64,000 nucleotides of DNA from contig BRKX01000010.1 in the NCBI GenBank assembly GCA_026008535.1, forward strand, positions 3,857,001 through 3,921,000, read 5' to 3'. The position numbers were made by a program, and so were the translations under genes. Positions within the stretch are counted from its first letter, which is position 1. Each line of letters begins with the position of its first letter. The notes beneath the pieces are model-generated. The model saw nothing but the letters and a program-made list of their open reading frames with translations. It did not search any database and was not told the origin of the DNA. Shown in pieces: positions 36,278-46,193 of this stretch. The stretch comes from Perilla frutescens (taxonomy: Eukaryota; Streptophyta; Magnoliopsida; Lamiales; Lamiaceae).

Positions 36278-39039
36278 TGTAACGCCCCGGTCCCGAAAGA
36301 CCGTGGAAATGGACGCCACGGGGGTTGGAATTAAGAAGCGGGAAAGAAAGGGGAATAATTTGATTAACCAAATCTCAAAGAAGACTCACAATAACCAAAC
36401 ATGCTTTTAAATACGTATATTTATTCAAAACACCAAGATCAGGGTTATTAACGTTTAACAAAAGAGTAGCATAAGTGCGGAAGCTTAATTCCCAATAGAA
36501 TATTAATAAAAAGAGATAATGAGAAATAAGTAAATAATAACAGCCCATATTTCAGCCTCGTCACCTCCACGCTCCAGCCCACTCACCTGAAAATATTTGA
36601 AAAGATTTGGGCTGAGTACTAATACACTCAGTGGGCAAGTTTTCACAATTCAAGTTATGCATGCAAATCATTTTGTTAAAGTAATCTATCTGTGTCCATG
36701 CAAGTAGTGAAACTTAGGAGGTTTTAAAGTTGAAAGCATCCTAATTTCACCAAAATATTTTATCGTGAAGCGCTTAAGAGTATAACCCGTCACTGCCCGC
36801 AACCCAAACTACATCACCAGCGCGTAAAGTTGAGTATGGCCATAGAATACCCAATTAGTATAACCAATAAATGTTTCATTTTAGTCTCACCGACTAGGAG
36901 TAGGGCAGGACAAATAATGCATGCGTACAGTAGCTACTCACATTGACATAGCGCTGGTATATGAGACTCCGACAACATACAGTAGCACGTAAATATTTAA
37001 CACAAATAGTCACATATGCAATTTTAACAAAGCAGAACTTAATAGCTCGAAAGATACAATTTGTAAAAATATAATAGCCCACCTTAATGATCTCGATGCT
37101 TACGGATGTTTCTCTATATTGAAAAACTTAAACTGAAGCTTAAACTGCTCCAAGTTATGCTCCACGGCCTACAAATTAACGAGATTCTAACTTAAGAACC
37201 TGGCTGTTAACTAATAGCTAAAAGATATAAATATATTAATAAACGTCGTCGGAATCCATTGAGCTTGAGCAAGATTAATCGTGAATAAACTGGATAATTG
37301 GAATAATGATTCTACAACTATCCAGGTTAACAAAAGAAGGGTCACATGACCGCTATTGAGGGATTATTCAAGAATATATATAAAATAAACCTATTAATTC
37401 ATTTTGATTGAATGAGATAATGCATTTTTGAAAACCAGAATTTGAAAACCATATTTTTATTATTTGCTATATAATCCGAAACTTAATTAAATTCTTATAT
37501 GATTGTCTATTCCCCTTCTCAAATATTGAAACATCTTCCAGTTAGTTTTAACACATTTAAAACAGCTCCAAGAATTTGCAGAATGCCACATCCATGCTAC
37601 ATGCCTTATACCAGACATATTGATACTCATTTAATAAAAATTCAAACTCTCTTTAGCATAGACATAAATTCATCATCCCTACTCCAAAAAACCCCGAGAT
37701 GCTCTATTAAAAGGAAAATGTAGATGAGAATGGGTAAAGATGGATTTTGTAACATTGCTGGTCCTACAACTTTCGACATATAAACGATAAGCCAAACTAC
37801 GTCAAAATTGATATCTAAAACCATGAATTCCATAGCTAGGAGCGAGAGATTCCTTACCCATGATTTATGCAGTGCTTCAGCTGGATAAAGGTTGGAAACA
37901 AGCCATCAATGCAGCAGCGACAACAACTACAGTCATCGAACGACGTCCGACAAGATTTTTCCGTCATCTTTCGACATAAATACGATCGACCAAACCACAT
38001 CGAAATTAGAATATGATACTATAAACGTAAGGATTGTAGGAAGAGGTTTCTAACCATGTGTGGAATGATAGATTTTTATCTGCAGCAAGGTCGTAGAAAG
38101 GTCGTCGAAGTAGCAGCAACTGCAAGCTTTCAAATTTGACAGCAACTTTGCGTCAACTTCCGATGTAAAAACAGAAAATCAAACGCGGTCTGATCGTCAA
38201 TCCAACACTTCATATGCATAGCTTGTTAGAAGAGGTTCGAAACGGTATAAAGATTAGATGAATCCGACGGTCGGATCACCCGGAAATGACACCACAAGAC
38301 GGCTGCGGCACATGGCGGCGAACAGCAGCTCCCGGCGGTTTCTTGCTTTCATTTTAAATTTTCTGGACATTTATTTGAGCGAAATCTTCCACAGCCGCTA
38401 GAAAACCAACAAGAGGATGATCATAGTATATTTTTCGTAATTTTGGGTTATGATTTGGCGATGGAAAATAGAAGACAGAAAGAGGCGGTCGGCGGTGCTT
38501 ACCAAATGAAGAAGAAGAAATGAAGCTTGTTGTTTTGTTTTTTTTTTCCTAATACAATAGCTGTAGATAATAAATGATACACGTATACACCAATCCAACT
38601 AGATACGTGTAAGGCTAGCAAGAACTAACCAAAAAGATGTCCAAGTGTGCGGCATCGACGCTGGAAAAATCTTCAATCGGTGGAGGTGAGTTATTTGAAT
38701 TTCTTCTCTCGCACTTTTCACTTGAGGAGTGACATTGGAATCATTAAAATATAGGTTGTTGCAAGACACCTATTCACCTACGTGTTGGCTCCCAAATTAA
38801 AGAGCTTGATGGGCTTTGAGGATTTGGGCCAAAATAGAACAAGATGGGCTCAAAATGTATTAGTGAAACAAATTTAATTGGACAATCAAATAAAACCGAC
38901 TTCAGATGATCTTGTTGACAAAATAATTCCTGACGTCTTCTTTCATAATATAAGCCTAATGTCCATTTGGATGCTCTAATAAAATAGTTCTATCATTCGA
39001 GATATAATAAATCCAATTCAAGGTTTTTGGGGTATTACA
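36278..39039. mobile_element. 2.76-kb solo LTR (TGTAACGCCCC type)
   Basis: Begins tgtaacgccccggtcccg and ends ggggtattaca, i.e. TG...CA with short inverted ends, bounded by perfect five-base duplications (ctttg). No internal repeat of itself and no coding domain, as expected of a solo LTR left by recombination. Size and ends suggest a large-LTR Ty3/gypsy family. It interrupts the copia integrase. Phrases such as tactaatacactcagtgggc resemble LTR sequence of other plant gypsy elements. Confidence 0.8.
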
Positions 39040-39044
39040 CTTTG

Positions 39045-39401
39045 TGTGTTTTGATGGTTTTCCTTTAATATAATCCACACAAATATCAGATCCGCAAAAT
39101 CTAGATCTAGAAGGATTTTATTCTTTATGAGTCCTTCCATTCTTTCTCTAAATATATGACCCAAACTTTGATGCCACAAGAGAGCAGAACATTCATTCAC
39201 TAAACTACATTTAGTGCCAACATTATGATGCAGTGTCAAAAGACTTTCAGAATACAAACCATTTAAATTCAATTTATATAAACCATTACAAAGAATACCA
39301 GTACCAATGAGTTGATTACACTTAAATAAACTAAAATATCCATTACCAAAATTGAAAGAAAATTCAGTAACATCCACTTTAGAAAATCCAGTAACATTCA
39401 C
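39045..39401 (-). pseudogene. Copia gag-pre-integrase fragment
   Basis: The minus strand reads LLWHQSLGHIFRERMEGLIK, the gag-pre-integrase His-containing motif, then LDLDFADL. It is the upstream continuation of the copia integrase at 36272. One side is bounded by the solo LTR, the other by the MITE at 39404. Confidence 0.85.
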
Positions 39402-39403
39402 TT

Positions 39404-40095
39404 TGGGTAAAGAGCAAAAAAAAAAAAGAAAAACCCAAACTATATGTCAAATCCTATCTAGACGTACAAACTATTTTTTGGCCCAAATACACACCTAAAC
39501 TATTTAAAAAGAACAATCGGCCCCCTAAACTATTCAAAAAAAAGAATAAACTGACACTTGAAGTTAACACCGTTAGTTTTTTTTTGTTAATTAAAATTTG
39601 TGAAGCTCAATTCTATCACCTATGAATTCCGATCGAACAAATTAAAACCACAACCAAATAGCCCACACTATGGAGTTTCAAACCCTTTTTTTAATTTTAA
39701 AATCTGACATCGAATTGGGGTCGAGATTTAAAATTTAATTTACAATACAAACCCTCGTCATCGATATTTCTCCATGTAATTATTCTATTGTTTAACACTC
39801 GATTGATTAATTGAGAGTATAATTACAAAGCCCATGACGAGAGCTTTCTAACCATACCACAATATATGGTATCATTGTCCAAATCAATCATAATTAGGTC
39901 GAAGAATTTATGGGCATTTTATTTAACGGAAAAAGTTAACTGTAGTAAACGAAAAATGTGAATTTGATATATTTTGAATAGTTGAGGAGGCCGATTGTAC
40001 TTTTTAAATAGTTTAGGTGTGTATTGGGCCAAAAAATAGTTCGTACGTCTAGGTGGGATTGAGTATAGTTCATGTGTTTTTTGACCCTTTACCCC
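39404..40095. mobile_element. Long-TIR foldback MITE, ~690 bp
   Basis: The left ~120 bases (gggtaaagagcaaaaa, ctagacgtacaaactatttt, cacacctaaactatttaaaa) match the reverse complement of the right ~130 bases (ggggtaaagggtcaaaaa, ctagacgtacgaactatttt). Terminal ggg(g)taaag and long inverted repeats suggest a Mutator-like MITE. A 9-10 base target duplication could not be recognised. It lies in the copia gag region. Confidence 0.75.
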
Positions 40096-40518
40096 AATTA
40101 TATTCATAAATTATAAAGAGAAAATCAACCTTTAGGTGATCCATAAATGTTTTATAATAATTAATTTCAATTTACTCATAAACCATCAAGCATAATATTT
40201 AGCATCCATTATTTTATGGATAATTAAATAAATCAACATTAATTTGGAATCAAATAAACATACAAATTTGACCATTTTGGTGATTAACAAACTTTCTTTA
40301 TAGTTAATTCCAGAAATTTACGTATATGAACATGATTAAAACATTCAAATATCTACTAAAACCTTCTTAGTAGATACAAACATGATCCAGAATTACATGA
40401 ACATAAAATTAGTCATTCACGATTATAATTCTTCAATTAAGATTATGAATACAAAATCATCAATTATTACATGCCATATACGTACGAAACATAACAGAAT
40501 ATTATGATTAAACAATTC

Positions 40519-40521
40519 AGT
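40519..40521 (+). repeat. CACTA-2 target-site duplication, left
   Basis: agt before cactacaag; the same triplet follows the element at 44203-44205. Confidence 0.85.
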
Positions 40522-41599
40522 CACTACAAGAAAACACAATTTTAGCGACGAAAATGGCGACAGAATACATTCCATCAACATGGGTGACGGAATGGCGACG
40601 GACCCACCGTCGCCACATAAGGCGACGAACATATTTCGTCGCCTTCTGCTTTTATTTTATTTTTTATTTATTTTTAATTCCGGGAAATTAAGGCGATGGA
40701 AATATTCTGTCGTCTTATTTTATTTTTATATTTTTTATAAACTGATTAATAAGGTGACGGAAATATTCCGTCGCCTTATTTTTTATATTTTAGAATATAA
40801 TAAAAAAAACAGGCGACGGAATGTGTTCCATTGCCATATTCGTCGCCCAGTTTTGTAATATACGGAAACAGAGACCTTCTTCCCCATTTTCTCCCTTCCC
40901 CAAATCAACCGAACCCTAAAATCATCCCCTCGTCGCCAACCGCGTCCGCTGCTCAGCCCGCGTCCGTCGAGCCCCCACGCCGCCATGCTCTCTCTCCCTC
41001 CCCCTCTCCCTCTCTCTCTCCCTCTTCCTCTCTATCCCTCTCCCTCTCCTTCTCCCCCTCGTTCTTCCGCGTCCGCTGCCCAGCCCGCCGCCACCTGCCG
41101 CCGAAGGTAAGTTGCTGATTTCCCTTTTTTAAAAAAAAAAATTCAGTTTGTGTTATATTTTTTTCATTTTGTGGTATTGTTTAATTTAGGATTGATTTTT
41201 ATTTTTAATTTTATATGTTGTTGAATAATGTTTCGATGTTGTTGTTTTATGTTTTTTTTTTTTAATTTTAATTTTATATGCATTGTTAAATTAGATTCTT
41301 AGGAGCACACCAAATAGGATATTTGAATTAACAGGATATTTAAATGTATGTAATTAATTGAAGATGCTGACAAATGTTTTTTTTTTTTTTTGAATAACTG
41401 TATTTATAGCATGTTGCTAATCTTAATTTAAATATAAACAAATTTATTAAATAAATAAAATCGGGAGAAAAAAAAAGATACTCATGAGTGGACTCGATAA
41501 ACATCATATATTTGAATCAAGCTTAAGCTTGTGAACTTATAAACAAAGCATGCATGTTAATGAGTAAAAAAAATAGGTTTGAGATTTGCTCAAATTAGA

Positions 41600-41910
41600 G
41601 TTAAATTATAGATTTAATTTAAATTGCAAAATTAAATTAAATTACAGATTTTAATTAGTAAAAAAATTACAGATTCTAATTAAATTAAAATTACAGATTT
41701 TAATCAGTAAAAAAATTACAGATTCTAATTAACAAAAAATTACAGATTTTATATATTAACAAAAAATTACAGATTTTATATATTAACAAAAAAATAACAG
41801 ATTTTATAAATTTAATTAAAATTACAGATTTTAATATGTAATTATATAATTACAGATTTTAATTAATAATTAAATAATTACAGATTTAACAAAAAATTAC
41901 AGATTTTATG
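41600..41910. repeat. Degenerate acagattttaatta repeats
   Basis: About a dozen loosely spaced copies of attacagatttt(a/t) in the long first intron of the CACTA-2 gene; the same block is at 51190-51465 in copy B. Confidence 0.8.
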
Positions 41911-42323
41911 TTTAGATTTAAGATCATAAATATGTTAGATTATGTAGTTTACAGTCCTTTTTGTGATTAACTCAAAATGTGTATTATATACAATTATGTA
42001 GTTTACAGTCCTTTTTGTGGTTGTTAGTTCAATTAATATATAAAATTAAAGCATGTTAGTTAAATTTTAATAAACCATGTTAGTTAAATGGGATGAGGGT
42101 TCCTGGATCCCTCTATATTAATTGTACGTATTTATATTGGGACGAGGGCCCCTGGATCCCTCTGGTGTTTGGTTTTTACTAGTTAAGTTAAGTTACGTCG
42201 ATGACTTGATCAAAATATAGGTTTCACGTCGTTATGCTGCCGAATTTTTGTCTTTTTTTAATTTTATGTTTTTGTTTAATTAAAATCATGTGTATAGATA
42301 TCTATATGAGTTGTTTTTGTCAG

Positions 42324-43802
42324 ATGACTAGAGGTGGTGGATCTCACGGGGGTCGGTCCCGAGCTATATCATCTATGAGATCCGTTGGCGGTTCCATTGA
42401 TGATAATGTCGGTCAGGATGGGACCGACACTCAGGTTGAGAAGTCCCGCACGGTTGACTCGAGACGGGAGCTCGAGCTCGAGACCATGGGCAGGGAGAGG
42501 TATGTTGATCAATATATTTAATTAATTTACTTTAAGTATATTATAATTTAATCTAATTTGCATTTTCAGAGTCATGAGGCCCTCGAACACCTGTTCGAGG
42601 GCAATTACAGCTATCTTCAAGAGGTATATGCATTCTACGGGCTTCACTTGGAAAAAGGTGCCCGTGGAGAGGAGGATGATGTACTGGGGAGTTCAAGGTA
42701 AAAAATTATTATATATGTATTTTGTGTTGTCAAATATTATTACTAACACAGTTGTTTATTTATGTGTTAATATAGAAGGAGTTTAGGTGGTCTTATCCTG
42801 ATGAGGAGGTGCTTCCGCTGTTCTGGAAAAAGTGTCAGGATCGGTACAGGGACATGATGTACCACATGAAGAAGGATGACTACCAGCGGGCCGGCAAGAG
42901 GCCCGATTTTGTGCGCCAGGAGGACTGGTCTGGCTGGATAGCATATTGGCAGGCGGAGGACACTCAGGAGAAGGCTCGAGTGGCCAAGAAGAACCGCCTG
43001 ACCGAGCCGGATGGACCAGGATCATCCAGCCAGACTCATCACGGAGGTGTCAGATCAGCCGTGGATTATATGCACGATCTGGTACGAGTTATAATAATTA
43101 TTCAAGTTTATAGTATAAAAAATTAACACTTTCTAATTAATTTCGTTTTATTTTGTTGATTCAGGCTAGAGAGCAGCACCTGTCTGAGTGGGAGGCGCGT
43201 TATAAGACCTATCTCCGGCTTCACTGTCCGGACGGCCTCTAGACTTCAGCCAAGGCGATGGAGAACAAGCTAGGTATGTTTTCACTAATATTTTAATATA
43301 TATATAGGTATAAATATATATATTATTTACTAATATTATGATAAAAGCAGGAGAAGTGTGACGCCTTGGCTGCTGAGTGGATAGCGGACGGCAGGGAGCC
43401 GGACATGGGCGAGATTTACCACCAGGTGGTGGCGTCTGACAGGAAGGGGCACACTATCGGGCTGGGGAACATGGCTCCTGCCGTTCGTCTCCCTTCCACT
43501 GCAGCTAGAGGTCCTCCTCATCAGCCAGCCTGGGCTCTGGCTCGCTGTACACCCAGGCAGAGCTCGATACGAGACTGGCTGAGATGCAGTCGCAGATACA
43601 GGCACAGATGCAGACACAAATGGAGGCACAGATGGAGGAGAAGCTGAGTGCCGAATGTGCGACTGTGCAGCAGGTGCTGGAGAAGCAGGCCAGGATAGAG
43701 TCCCTGCTTGAGCGCCTTCTCAGCCAGCTACCGGGTGGTGCTGGAGGATTCAAAGGGGTTGGTAGCAGATCCGGCAGACAGGATAATGGATCCGAGGAGT
43801 AA
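42324..43802 (+). pseudogene. CACTA-2 Ptta/En/Spm-type gene
   Basis: Exons, approximate: 42324-42499 (MTRGGGSHGGRSRAISSM), 42570-42697 (AIFKRYMHSTGFTWKKVPVE), 42776-43081 (WSYPDEEVLPLFWKKCQDRY, YHMKKDDYQRAGKRPDFV, KKNRLTEPDGPGSS), 43165 onward (REQHLSEWEARYKTYLRL) and about 43351-43802 (EKCDALAAEWIADGREPDMG and a coiled coil of QMQ/AQME repeats). This is the plant Ptta/En/Spm family, parallel exon by exon to the CACTA-1 gene. Lesions: the 42697/42776 junction does not keep phase, an in-frame stop follows YLRLHCPDGL (about 43242), and one base is missing near 43507 relative to copy B, breaking the last exon. Probably inactive. Confidence 0.8.
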
Positions 43803-44275
43803 TATAAATATATATTATATTACATTTTTGAATATTTATTTATTTGTATTTAAATTATGTACAATTATATATATATATATATATTTTAATTTTATGATCT
43901 TTTATTATATATATTTGGGTACAAACAAATAATAAAAAAAACTGAAAAATAACCGAATAAAAAAAATAAAAAAATAACAAAGGCGACGGACTGGTTTCCG
44001 TCGGCTCGATTCCACCACTGAAATCGTCGACAGCTGAAGGTGACGGAATATTCCGTCGTTTTTTGTCGCCTTATTTTTTTAGCGACTACGATAACGAGAC
44101 AGACAATATCCGTCACCATTCCGTCGTCCGTCAAGTTAGCGACGTTATTTGGCCAAAGGGCTACGGAAATTTCCGTCGCTATTTAATGATTTCCTTGTAA
44201 TGAGTAATCATTATTATACTTTATACCTCACTATCAAAGGCTTTAATGCTGATCAGAAAATCATTCAATGCATTA

Positions 44276-44613
44276 TCACATAATCACATAATTGATAGAA
44301 AATTGTGTACCTTTCTCCATCATCAAATCTGAGATTGCACTATTGAATTTCTTGAGAAGAACAGTATCCTTGATTATTTGTTTATTCTCTATCATACGTG
44401 ATGGCTAGGGTTTTAAGAGAATACCTTTTATATCAGGAAGTGGACCCAGTTTTACGGTAATAGGCTGTTATTTCCCATAAGCCTACCATTCCCATCAAAT
44501 AGCGGATATAATAAAACCGCTCCGTAATAATCCAGATATAATTTAGTCCGTAATTATTTAATTATTTATTTATTAGTCATTAGTAAGCCACATAATTTTA
44601 TATGATACATAAA
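44276..44613 (-). repeat. Copia 5' LTR
   Basis: Matches 32958-33316 with small indels. It lies on the far side of CACTA-2 from the copia coding region and borders the Argonaute intron. No convincing primer-binding site follows it, suggesting internal deletion. Confidence 0.75.
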
Positions 44614-44653
44614 TAATCTCACAGAATCTAGATAACAATTTATTAATAGGAAT

Positions 44654-45207
44654 ACCTGGATCTTTCCTGCGTTAGACATAGGAAATTCTAAGTTGAAGCC
44701 CAGTAGAGAAACAAAGTCTGAAACCTTTATCGGTTTAAAAAATGCCTCGACTGCTAGATCTATAATACGACAATCGAAACATTAGATAATAATAATATTG
44801 TACTTCCAACCATGAAAAATTATTGTGATGACACTTAACTATATATAGCTTTTCTATTTGAATATGAACAAAACATGATCATAAATACGTTCTCAATCAT
44901 ATATTGATCAATGTTTAACAATTATTAATGAAACACTCATCTGTGTTTGATGAACACTTTCGTGAAACCCTTTCCACACTATGACACCATCAATTATCCG
45001 TTCTCCAATACCAATCGGACGAGGACGAAAGAATGACCCAATAATTACATGGTTGAAATGAAAAGATGTATTTCAATCAAACAAACTAGATTTTACAAGA
45101 TGTATAATTAAAAGTGATTTTACATTAAATAATTTATAACACCACCTCTCATGTAGTCTCTGTCGCATAATTACATCAATCACTTCATTCACTTGGTCAT
45201 CTCTCTG
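44654..45207 (-). pseudogene. Argonaute pseudogene, 5' part (N domain, L1)
   Basis: The minus strand gives three pieces with intron-like spacing: about 45207-45150 (VNEVIDVIMRQ, N domain), 45057-44945 (GSFFRPRPIGIGERIIDGVI, VWKGFHESVHQTQ, corresponding to the Argonaute GRSFF...GFxQSxRPTQ region) and 44770-44654 (AFFKPIKVSDFVSLLGFNLE, SNAGKIQ before a gtattc donor; compare Argonaute FxEPLPVIDFV). The next expected residues are encoded at 31208, on the other side of the copia element. The sequence further upstream (N-terminal glycine-rich part) is not recognisable. The same exons recur at 54203-54756. Confidence 0.82.
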
Positions 45208-45529
45208 GACATTTTATGGCATTTTCTATGTCATAGAAAATGTCCAATCTATCAAAGTATATTTTGCTAGAAATCAAAAAGTTGGGTTATTATTATAGCA
45301 TTTTAAAAGTCGTATCTAAATTGTAATTTCTTCCAAAAATGATGAATTTCTTTGACAATTAATCCTTGATTATAATAGTCTGACTATTTTTTTTTCCTTT
45401 TTTGAAGTCACTTTTTATGTTAACTTATTTTTTTTAATACCCAAACATCAACAACTTCAAACCGTCATGATTGAGCAAGATACCATAATAATTTTTTTTG
45501 AAAGCAAATTAGACCTTTTATTCAAATTC

Positions 45530-45720
45530 GAAACAAATTGCATCTATACGCTAACATGGAAAAGAGTTTGTCCATGCGATTTGGCTTGAAATCTCCAAAA
45601 CAAACTGCACCAAGGAGTAAGCAACATAATTTGCACATTGATACATATGAAAATTTCCAACAACAAAACATTCACTCAACCTCATCATGATCTCTAGCTA
45701 GAAATTCATCATCCAGCAGG
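45530..45720 (-). pseudogene. Possible LINE RNase H fragment
   Basis: A minus-strand frame with NFHMYQCANYVAYSLVQFVL then EISSQIAWTNSFPC resembles the C-terminal RNase H-like domain of plant LINE-derived sequences (R..N..AHSLAK...W). Short and degenerate; could be chance. Confidence 0.35.
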
Positions 45721-46193
45721 CAACTCTTTGGGCAAAGGTCCAACAGATCGAGCTCTCACGGCAAGCACATAATAAATTATTGATTTATGAAATTAAACTA
45801 AATATGTATGATTTATAAATTAAACACGATTTGACAGTATAGAACTGGAGAACAAAGTGTATCATTGCTGTTATTAAAAATAATTTCTAGTATATTAATT
45901 AATTGGTTTTTTTTTTCTTTTTTCTTTTTTTGAGAGGATATATGAATTGGAAAGTTATGGTTGAAATGATCAAAGCCGGAAACTTCCAATCAGGGTCGCT
46001 TTGTCCTTATGGAGACATGTCCCATTCAGTAAGAAATAACTTGAATGGTTGTGAGAAATTAAGTTGCACGCGTTTTCACAAGAAAAATAGTTGGATACAC
46101 ATGAAGAGAGAGGTCGTTCATTATATATAAAATGGAGATGAGAAGCCAGTGCTTGTAGAGTTGGTTGTACGTGCATTCATAAAGTACGTAAAT

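Larger units (their letters stand above)
40522..44202 (+). mobile_element. CACTA-2: CACTA transposon inside the copia element
   Basis: A 3681-bp element beginning cactacaagaaaacac and ending ttccttgtaatg (last base pair of the terminal motif altered, catta for cacta on the reverse strand), with AGT target duplications. Subterminal regions (40540-40850 and 43980-44185) carry cgacgg...ccgtcg motifs like CACTA-1 but with different spacers. It holds one plus-strand Ptta/En/Spm-type gene and no recognisable catalytic transposase. Its 3' three quarters recur at 50624-53751. Confidence 0.9.
32958..44613 (-). mobile_element. Copia retrotransposon inserted in the Argonaute relic
   Basis: A minus-strand Ty1/copia element: 5' LTR about 44613-44276, degraded gag region, gag-pre-integrase 39401-39045, integrase from 36272, RT, RNase H ending near 33680, 3' LTR about 33316-32958. 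Domain order integrase before RT identifies copia. It contains three later insertions: solo LTR 36278-39039, foldback MITE 39404-40095 and CACTA-2 40522-44202. Exact LTR termini, target duplications and a primer-binding site could not be fixed. Argonaute exons lie on both sides (31208 and 44654), so the element sits in an Argonaute intron. Confidence 0.85.
41028..45260. repeat. Segmental duplication, copy A
   Basis: Direct repeat of 50624-54809. It spans the CACTA-2 interior and right end, 73 bases of copia sequence, the copia LTR and Argonaute exons up to tatcaaagtat. Because it crosses the CACTA end and continues through unrelated flanking DNA, it is a genomic duplication and not two transposition events. 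Confidence 0.95.

Noticed and set aside
43336..43753. Antisense ORFs across the CACTA-2 last exon
   Set aside because: Shadows of the plus-strand Ptta-type coding sequence, which has recognisable motifs.
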